Shown here: one piece after another, positions 32,759 to 37,228 of the stretch
Position numbering within the stretch: the stretch's first letter is position 1
How the letters are laid out: the number at the start of each line of letters is the position of its first letter
From: CAG-552 sp964516925
GTDB taxonomy: Bacteria; Bacillota; Clostridia; Christensenellales; Pumilibacteraceae
Assembly (NCBI GenBank): GCA_964516925.1
Contig: CAZEXL010000014.1
Span: 1-37,228, forward strand
Length of the DNA stretch: 37,228 bases
Reading direction: 5' to 3'
Program-made: the position numbers and the translations under genes
The notes under the pieces: model-generated
Told to the model about the DNA's origin: nothing
Seen by the model: only the letters and a program-made list of their open reading frames with translations
Database searches by the model: none

Positions 32759-34903
32759 TTACTTTCCTTTGTTGTTCTTTAAGCCGTTAAGCAAATCGTT
32801 TACAAAATAACTATTCTGTACGCCAAGCTCGGCAAAAGTCGCTTTTTCGGTTTTGTATTCGAATAAGTCGCTAATTCCGACGGTTGCGCGCAACGCTTTT
32901 ACGGTAAAGAAATCGCTGAAGCAATCGGTCGAAAATCGCTTGCTGTAAATCTTTTTGGTGGACAAGAAGTAAACGTTTTCTTTTCGCTCGCCGTCTTGCG
33001 TTCCGCTTTCGATCTGCACGTCTAAGCGAATAAGTCCGAATCGATTGTATATTTTAGTGTAATAATCGTTAAACTTCGCAACCAAGCTTTTAATCAAATA
33101 AACAAGTAAAGAATTGTCACCCCGAAAATACCGATACTTATAATACAACGTAGTAAACTTATCCATAACAAACGAATAAACAAGCTCGCATAAATTAAAG
33201 CACGGCATAGCAAGCATTGTATCGCTGCTTTCTTTTATGTAAACGATATCGCATAAATCTCTGGCGTCGGCGCCCCAGCTTTCCGGACGTTGCTCGTCAC
33301 AAATAACGCGAACGAAGGGGAAGTTGTCTACCGTAGCAGAGTGTCGTATCATCTTAAGCCAGGAATTAAAAAGATCGTTCTTTTGATTAGTAGTATTATC
33401 GTTCTTTTTCTTGTCGCTGAGTTCTATCGTGTTGCCGCGTTCTTTGCCGATCTCGGTAATAACGACGACGCCGAACTCGAAACTGTCGGCGGTCTTACTG
33501 TCCTCGATAACTTTTTTGCCGAGGCGCAATGTATCGAAGTCCAAAATATGCGAATGACGGCTATAGCTATCTATAAGCCTCGAATCCGTCTTAAAGAAGT
33601 TAGACTTCCAAAGCGGAAAATTACCCACGGAATTCAAAACGCTATCTACACGCACGCTGTAATTAGTAATAAGTAACGACGACGTTATAACGTAAATAAA
33701 GTAGAGCTGCGCGTACGTTTCTATAACGTCCCAAACGTTAACGACCTTAAGCTTATCGTCGTAAGTGAACCCGTATCGTTCGCCGTCGTATCCGAACAAT
33801 CGTTTAGCATTGGGAGCCTTAAAGTACCTGCATTTCTTTTTGTAAATAAATTTCTTTACGGTAGCAAGATTATACACGACGTGATACCTCATAGCTCGTT
33901 TAAGCTCATTCTCCAAATTAATCCAAGGGAAGTAGGGGAACTTCAAATCGTTCTTTAATATAAGCTCAAAAGCCTTTTGCCTAAACATTACTTCTTGACT
34001 CAGCGCCATATCCGTTATTGCCGTGGTCTTCTTTTTGCCCATTGTGCCGCATACCATATAAACGATAGGACGAGCATTAATAAATCCGCGATTACGACGT
34101 TCGCAATGCTCGAGGCGCAAATATGCTATTCTTTTGCGAAGGAAATCGAATAAGCAATAACCTAAGATTACCCATGCCCACCAAGGCAAAAAGTTTGTTA
34201 CGGCGGCAAGATCTATAAGCAGCTTATATATTTGCGTATAAATCGAAGCCAAATCGAACGAAGCAACGAAGTAAAGGTAATAAGCTAATGCTTCGAGCAC
34301 GATTGTAATAAAATTAAAGTTAAAAGCCCAAATAACAGCCCAGATTATGTAGTAGTATTTGTTCTTTTTAACAAACTCAAAAAAGCTTAGTATCCAAGAA
34401 CGAGTAGGCACGTAATACTTTTTTGTAAAACGCTTAAAACGTACAAGAGGTTTAGAATCTTTGTTATAGTCGTTGTTCTTTTCTTTAATTTTTTGTTCGA
34501 ACAAAACGAAAATGACGCACACAAGCGGAATTACAAGAATTAATATTTTGCTTAGGTTCAAAATAAGTAAAAGCAAATATTTTAAGTAGGCTAAAAAATT
34601 ACTTTCGCTAATCCATAGCGCCCAATAGTTTGCCCATTGAATTTTAAAGCCCTCGAAGGTATCCGCAATAAACGGCAAAATGTGTTCGCCTGCCGGCAAG
34701 TTGTTAACGATAGGGGTTACTACACCGGGAATAAAAAATATCTCGGTAAAGTAATATCCAAGCGAATTAACAAAGTCTTTTATGCTTTCCCAAAGTCGCA
34801 AAAACGCGCCGAAGAACGTAAAAAAAGTAAAGCATAAACAACCAAGCGTAATAACTGCGCAAATAATATGACGATAATTAAATTGCTTTTTTGTTTCGCT
34901 CAT
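32759..34903 (-). CDS. Zot / pI-like membrane ATPase (phage assembly candidate)
   Basis: 714 residues from the chosen start MSETKKQF. About four membrane helices fill the first 260 residues (IICAVITLGCLCFTFFTFFG; LLLLILNLSKILILVIPLVC; YIIWAVIWAFNFNFITIVLE; WWAWVILGYCLFDFL). The P-loop ATPase follows: Walker A GTMGKKKTT near 285, Walker B VVVITEIGKE near 480, and a sensor-like CDEQRPESWGADARD near 540, as in Zot/HerA/VirD4-type pumps. Typical Zot proteins are shorter with the ATPase first, so this layout is unusual and a coupling protein-like role cannot be excluded. The start overlaps the 31-residue peptide gene as ATGA. Confidence 0.7.
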   Translation of the reverse strand: MSETKKQFNYRHIICAVITLGCLCFTFFTFFGAFLRLWESIKDFVNSLGYYFTEIFFIPGVVTPIVNNLPAGEHILPFIADTFEGFKIQWANYWALWISESNFLAYLKYLLLLILNLSKILILVIPLVCVIFVLFEQKIKEKNNDYNKDSKPLVRFKRFTKKYYVPTRSWILSFFEFVKKNKYYYIIWAVIWAFNFNFITIVLEALAYYLYFVASFDLASIYTQIYKLLIDLAAVTNFLPWWAWVILGYCLFDFLRKRIAYLRLEHCERRNRGFINARPIVYMVCGTMGKKKTTAITDMALSQEVMFRQKAFELILKNDLKFPYFPWINLENELKRAMRYHVVYNLATVKKFIYKKKCRYFKAPNAKRLFGYDGERYGFTYDDKLKVVNVWDVIETYAQLYFIYVITSSLLITNYSVRVDSVLNSVGNFPLWKSNFFKTDSRLIDSYSRHSHILDFDTLRLGKKVIEDSKTADSFEFGVVVITEIGKERGNTIELSDKKKNDNTTNQKNDLFNSWLKMIRHSATVDNFPFVRVICDEQRPESWGADARDLCDIVYIKESSDTMLAMPCFNLCELVYSFVMDKFTTLYYKYRYFRGDNSLLVYLIKSLVAKFNDYYTKIYNRFGLIRLDVQIESGTQDGERKENVYFLSTKKIYSKRFSTDCFSDFFTVKALRATVGISDLFEYKTEKATFAELGVQNSYFVNDLLNGLKNNKGK

Positions 34904-34995
34904 AGGTTTACCGCCGTAAAGATAAAGTAGCCCAAAAATGCGCAAACCACAATCCCAAGTAAGACCATTAATATATTTTTTGTCGTTTTGTTCAT
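34900..34995 (-). CDS. 31-residue single-helix membrane peptide
   Basis: Starts MNKTTKNILMVLLG and ends FLGYFIFTAVNL, i.e. three Lys/Thr-rich residues groups then one membrane helix. A clear SD (AAAGGA) lies 9 bases upstream, and its stop overlaps the Zot-like start (ATGA), so it is translationally coupled. It might be a coat-like or assembly accessory peptide; major coat proteins are usually longer and carry a signal peptide, so I do not call it one. Confidence 0.65.
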   Translation of the reverse strand: MNKTTKNILMVLLGIVVCAFLGYFIFTAVNL

Positions 34996-35022
34996 TTTTT
35001 CTCGTCCTTTATCTTTTTTTGC

Positions 35023-35051
35023 TTGACTTTTTCTAAGCACTGTAATACAAT
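35023..35051 (+). promoter_or_regulatory. Plus-strand promoter of small RNA unit 2a
   Basis: TTGACT (35023-35028), 17-bp spacer, TACAAT (35046-35051), with the same TTTTTGC lead as units 1 and 3. Confidence 0.8.
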
Positions 35052-35057
35052 AATGAC

Positions 35058-35129
35058 CGTAAAGACAGTGGGTCTGCCGTGAAAACGGATGTGTGCCGAT
35101 TGCATTATTGCAGACTGTCTTTATTTTTT
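35058..35129 (+). ncRNA. Predicted small RNA 2a, convergent with the first 101-aa gene
   Basis: About 72 nt. The closing stem TAAAGACAG (35060-35068) with CTGTCTTTA (35115-35123) is followed by six T, forming an intrinsic terminator. Inside are CCGT-GAAA-ACGG (35077-35088, GNRA loop) and TGCA-TTAT-TGCA (35101-35112). The 3' arm covers the stop codon of the minus-strand 101-residue gene. On the minus strand no U-run follows the hairpin, so the terminator works only for plus-strand transcription. Confidence 0.72.
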
Positions 35130-35426
35130 ATGCTTTTTTATAAGTTCTTTATCGTAATTACTACGCAATTTATATTCTTTAAACGGATCTTCAAATTGAT
35201 CAATTTCTGCATATAACGGAGTCGTTCTTAAATAGCACGGCTCATCAGAACCGTCAATATTAACTTTAAGCTTTTCGTTTTTTTGTCCGTTGGTAGTCTT
35301 AGAATGGGTGAATGCTAAATATTTACGTTGACGACCCGACTTGCCGTATATGTACGCCGGATGTCCGGGTGTAGATTTTGTAGGTTTTCTTTTAGAAAAT
35401 TTATGTTCTCTGTTCCATTTCTTCAT
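35121..35426 (-). CDS. Small basic protein, family member B1 (101 aa)
   Basis: Starts MKKWNREHKFSKRKPTKS, then GHPAYIYGKSGRQRKYL, FTHSKTTNGQKNEKLKVN and CYLRTTPLYA. Its paralogue at 36029 is nearly identical except for the stretch after CYLRTTPLYA, which differs strongly (EIDQFEDPFKEY here). The 105-residue protein at 32439 is a distant third member. The start overlaps the stop of the 86-residue gene (ATGA) and so is translationally coupled to it. Function unknown; strongly basic. Confidence 0.78.
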   Translation of the reverse strand: MKKWNREHKFSKRKPTKSTPGHPAYIYGKSGRQRKYLAFTHSKTTNGQKNEKLKVNIDGSDEPCYLRTTPLYAEIDQFEDPFKEYKLRSNYDKELIKKHKK

Positions 35427-35683
35427 TTACTTTTTTTGCTGTTTTTTGTTACAAACCAAGTTTTAGAATCACGTGTTCCGGCACGAACACACATATTATC
35501 CTTACCGAAGAAAAAACCGTTCCAATAACTTTCTCGCTCTTTGTCGCTCATTTGCCAATATGCTCTCTCAACTAAACCTTGACCAGGTGCATCAGCTAAG
35601 CCGACGCCAAAACCGGTATAGTAGGCTTTTTTCTCCAGAGCCGAATAAGACTGTTTCTTACTATTAAATTTTTTATTTTTCAT
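35423..35683 (-). CDS. Small Gly/Tyr-rich protein (86 aa) of unknown function
   Basis: Starts MKNKKFNSKKQSYSALEKKA, then YYTGFGVGLADAPGQGLVER, AYWQMSDKERESYWNGFFFG and a basic end. The YYTGFGVG and YWNGFFFG segments look like two related halves. I do not recognise it. The start at 35683 has SD AAGGAA; the frame stays open to 35746 but has no SD there. It overlaps the next gene (101 aa) by 4 bases. Confidence 0.68.
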   Translation of the reverse strand: MKNKKFNSKKQSYSALEKKAYYTGFGVGLADAPGQGLVERAYWQMSDKERESYWNGFFFGKDNMCVRAGTRDSKTWFVTKNSKKSK

Positions 35684-35756
35684 AATAATTTTCCTTTTCC
35701 CTTTTGCCTGGGAGCTAGCTAATTTTTTGTATTTGCAAGCAAACATTAAATTTTGC

Positions 35757-35785
35757 TTGACTTTAGATTTTTAATAGGGTAGAAT
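35757..35785 (+). promoter_or_regulatory. Plus-strand promoter of small RNA unit 3
   Basis: TTGACT (35757-35762), 17-bp spacer, TAGAAT (35780-35785). From TTTTGC to TAGAATA it differs from the unit 1 promoter by only two bases. Confidence 0.8.
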
Positions 35786-35791
35786 ACCTAA

Positions 35792-35876
35792 CAGTTAAAC
35801 GGCTTATGCGCGTTCATTCCCGCCGATATTGGATTGCGGCATTGCCCCGAACGGATTAGTTTCGGGGATTTTTTTT
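35792..35876 (+). ncRNA. Predicted small RNA 3
   Basis: About 85 nt, ending in a strong intrinsic terminator: CCCCGAA (35845-35851), 9-base loop, TTCGGGG (35861-35867), then eight T after one A. An inner GCCG...CGGC stem (35823-35840 region) is possible. Unlike the other units it does not face a small basic protein gene; unit 2b follows about 50 bases later in the same direction. The 345-base gap 35684-36028 holds only units 3 and 2b. Confidence 0.65.
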
Positions 35877-35930
35877 ACTCTTTTTTACCGCGAAATTTAT
35901 TTATTTTTTTCGTCCTTTATCTTTTTTTAC

Positions 35931-35959
35931 TTGACTTTTTTTAAACACTGTAATACAAT
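35931..35959 (+). promoter_or_regulatory. Plus-strand promoter of small RNA unit 2b
   Basis: TTGACT (35931-35936), 17-bp spacer, TACAAT (35954-35959); the spacer has a few differences from 2a, but the -35, -10 and their distance are kept. Confidence 0.8.
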
Positions 35960-35965
35960 AATGAC

Positions 35966-36037
35966 CGTAAAGACAGTGGGTCTGCCGTGAAAACGGATGT
36001 GTGCCGATTGCGCTATCGCAGACTGTCTTTATTTTTT
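35966..36037 (+). ncRNA. Predicted small RNA 2b, convergent with the second 101-aa gene
   Basis: The same layout as 2a: closing stem 35968-35976 with 36023-36031 plus six T, hairpin CCGT-GAAA-ACGG (35985-35996) and TGCG-CTAT-CGCA (36009-36020). Within the ~72-nt RNA only three bases differ from 2a. Two of them convert one A-T pair of the 3' hairpin into a G-C pair; the third is in its loop. This is direct covariation support for the fold. Confidence 0.74.
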
Positions 36038-36334
36038 ATACCTTTTTACAAGTTCTATATCGTAATTACTACGCAATTTATAATTAAACTTACCGAGTTC
36101 AAAGTCATCGTCATTTGCATATAACGGAGTCGTTCTTAAATAACACGGCTCATCGGAACCGTCAATATTTACTTTAAGCTTTTCGTTCTTCTGCCCATTA
36201 GTAGTTTTGGAATGGGTAAAAGCCAAGTATTTACGTTGACGACCCGATTTGCCGTATATGTACGCCGGATGTCCGGGCGTAGATTTTGTCGATTTTCTTT
36301 TTGAAAATTTATGTTCTCTGTTCCATTTCTTCAT
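36029..36334 (-). CDS. Small basic protein, family member B2 (101 aa)
   Basis: Nearly identical to member B1 through CYLRTTPLYA, then diverges (NDDDFELGKFNY) before rejoining at KLRSNYD. So the C-terminal third of the pair is changing faster than the core. Its stop codon lies inside the 3' arm of small RNA unit 2b, exactly as B1 does with 2a. It starts immediately after the stop of the surface protein gene (TAAATG). Confidence 0.78.
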   Translation of the reverse strand: MKKWNREHKFSKRKSTKSTPGHPAYIYGKSGRQRKYLAFTHSKTTNGQKNEKLKVNIDGSDEPCYLRTTPLYANDDDFELGKFNYKLRSNYDIELVKRYKK

Positions 36335-37228
36335 TTACTTTTTCCGCCGTTCTTTCTTCTTTTCTGAGGCTTTCTTTAGTGCCTTAATGCCTTTTACAGG
36401 CAAGGTTACTACAAATACTATGCCTTTTACTATGTACGGCAATATGGGTATACAAAGAATTAATATGACCACGCCAAGGATTATCCCTAAAAGCTTATTC
36501 AAACTGAAATTGTCAAACCAATCTGTAACAGAATCCCACCATGATTTTACAACTATGTCAATATCATCCGGCTCGCCAATTCCTCCCGGCTCTTGTTCAG
36601 GTGTTACTACTTCGGCTACAACACCAAGATTATAAACATCTGTTGGCGTTGAAAAATGCATACGTAAAACTGAAACATTATCTATTTCAACATAAGTATC
36701 ACTTGTATAATACCAATTTTGTCGTTTATGATATGATCTTGTTTCAGCAAAACTAATAACCCATTGACTATTATTAATCTTTGTTTTAACATCCTCATTG
36801 ATAGATATATCCTGATTTTCTGCATTTTTTATAAAATCACTTGCAGACATTATTCGGTTCCACGAATACTTTTTACCACCAATACCACTAGTATTATAAG
36901 TTACTTCATCAATATCTGCCAAATATAAAGTTTCAGTACACCAAGAACCTTTTTTAAACGTTGGAATCAAAAGATATGTTTCTCTAGTTACGTCTCGTTC
37001 ATCATAACGTAAATCTACATCGTAAAGATGTTTTATATCATATTTTTCTTCTACATTAAAACAAACAAACCAAGAATGTCCCTTATTTGTAACACCTATA
37101 AGAGAGCCCAACGTTAATCCGTTTTTAAATTCAAAATTACCGGCATAAGTGTATTCGATTTCAACAACTTCGATATCGTAACTTTCAGTAATTATGTAAG
37201 ATTTTATATCGTCTTCTTGTCGTTCTAT
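36335..37228 (-). CDS. C-terminal part of a membrane-anchored surface protein (pIII-like candidate), partial
   Basis: The reading frame is open to the right edge, so the N-terminus is outside the window; about 297 residues are visible. The bulk is a beta-rich extracytoplasmic region (TESYDIEVVEIEYTYAGNFE; WYYTSDTYVEIDNVSVLRM), then an acidic/Gly linker (EQEPGGIGEPDDID), one or two membrane helices (LLGIILGVVILILCIPILPY; IVKGIVFVVTLPVKGI) and a very basic tail. C-terminal anchoring with a large outer domain is the plan of inovirus adsorption protein pIII, but there is no sequence proof. An internal TTG at 37111 is not a likely start. Base composition is visibly more A+T-rich than the host genes. 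Confidence 0.6.
   Translation of the reverse strand: MERQEDDIKSYIITESYDIEVVEIEYTYAGNFEFKNGLTLGSLIGVTNKGHSWFVCFNVEEKYDIKHLYDVDLRYDERDVTRETYLLIPTFKKGSWCTETLYLADIDEVTYNTSGIGGKKYSWNRIMSASDFIKNAENQDISINEDVKTKINNSQWVISFAETRSYHKRQNWYYTSDTYVEIDNVSVLRMHFSTPTDVYNLGVVAEVVTPEQEPGGIGEPDDIDIVVKSWWDSVTDWFDNFSLNKLLGIILGVVILILCIPILPYIVKGIVFVVTLPVKGIKALKKASEKKKERRKK

Larger units (their letters stand above)
34998..35426. repeat. Segmental duplication, copy 1 (SD region + RNA unit 2a + 101-aa gene)
   Basis: Nearly identical to 35907-36334. It spans the CGTCCTTTATC block (SD of the 31-residue gene), the plus-strand promoter and small RNA, and the 101-residue gene up to its start codon. Confidence 0.85.
35907..36334. 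repeat. Segmental duplication, copy 2 (SD remnant + RNA unit 2b + 101-aa gene)
   Basis: Nearly identical to 34998-35426. On its left the SD-like block is kept (minus strand AAAGGACGAAAAAAA), but no ATG or membrane peptide gene follows, so that part is a remnant. Confidence 0.85.
29710..37228 (-). mobile_element. Inovirus-like (filamentous ssDNA phage-like) integrated element, right end outside the window
   Basis: All protein genes point leftward: surface protein, small proteins, 31-residue membrane peptide, Zot/pI-like ATPase, HUH Rep, then a hairpin-rich non-coding region and an IS30-family transposase. Rep plus pI-like ATPase plus a C-terminally anchored surface protein is the core set of inoviruses. 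Spiroplasma plectroviruses are known to carry IS30-type transposases, so the transposase could belong to the phage, but a separate IS insertion is also possible. Attachment sites were not found. A mobilisable rolling-circle element is the main alternative. The left border could lie anywhere from 29653 to 30760. Confidence 0.68.

Noticed and set aside
33290..33676. 128-residue plus-strand open frame inside the Zot-like gene
   Set aside because: Shadow of the Zot-like gene; no SD or promoter.
34998..36040. CRISPR array or tracrRNA-like element
   Set aside because: There are only two long duplicated copies, not short regular repeats with spacers, and no cas gene is present.
32317..36334. Type III toxin-antitoxin system (ToxIN-like)
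   Set aside because: Type III antitoxin RNAs are short tandem repeats upstream of and on the same strand as the toxin. Here the RNAs are single, structured, downstream and on the opposite strand, so the comparison fails, though a different RNA-protein pairing remains open.

Overview
The window looks like a low-to-moderate GC Bacillota (Clostridia-type) chromosome with a phage-like element at its right end. The lineage call rests on the ispDF fusion, RqcP, the maf-mreB-minD-minE-spoIVFB gene order familiar from Bacilli and Clostridia, Feo genes with the small Cys-rich FeoB partner, strong SD sequences and sigma-A-type promoters. The standard genetic code fits. I cannot name a genus, and no tRNA, rRNA or CRISPR array is visible.

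Bases 1-10060 carry, leftward, ispDF, rqcP and a large exported propeller/SH3 protein; then, rightward, ppx-maf-mreB-like-alkD-like and minD-minE-spoIVFB. The second block is a reduced form of the classic maf/mre/min/spoIVF cluster: radC, mreC, mreD, minC and spoIVFA are not here. The actin homologue has lost the acidic residues expected at its nucleotide site. Bases 10060-15750 hold an unknown gene, rarA, an Fe-S aldo/keto reductase, an alpha/beta hydrolase and a cation exchanger. Bases 15840-18490 are a ferrous iron locus (feoA, feoB, Cys-rich partner) with three copies of a palindromic operator-like box. Bases 18490-19050 are an island of interspersed hairpin repeats, also present at 12-150 and 1542-1583. 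Then come a cysteine hydrolase and a PNPOx-like protein. Bases 20230-29500 are an oligopeptide ABC transporter operon (oppABCDF plus DUF3899) in which OppA, OppC, OppD and OppF all carry extra segments; OppD has about 355 extra residues inside its ATPase domain.

From about 29700 to the right edge lies an element resembling a filamentous ssDNA phage (inovirus), with every protein gene on the minus strand: an IS30-family transposase, a 540-bp non-coding region with several strong hairpins, an HUH replication initiator, a Zot/pI-like membrane ATPase, a 31-residue membrane peptide overlapping it, a three-copy family of small basic proteins, an 86-residue protein, and the membrane-anchored C-terminal part of a surface protein that runs off the window.

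The most notable observation is on the opposite (plus) strand of this element. Four compact units each have a near-consensus promoter (TTGACT, 17-bp spacer, TACAAT or TAGAAT), 70-90 transcribed bases, and an intrinsic terminator. Three of them abut, tail to tail, the 3' end of a gene of the small basic protein family. Two units are duplicates, and where they differ inside a stem the change is compensatory (A-T to G-C), which indicates selected RNA (or ssDNA) structure. I propose a phage-borne family of small RNAs paired with a small-protein family. An alternative is that they are RNA-polymerase start points for complementary-strand synthesis, since their polarity is exactly the one that role needs.
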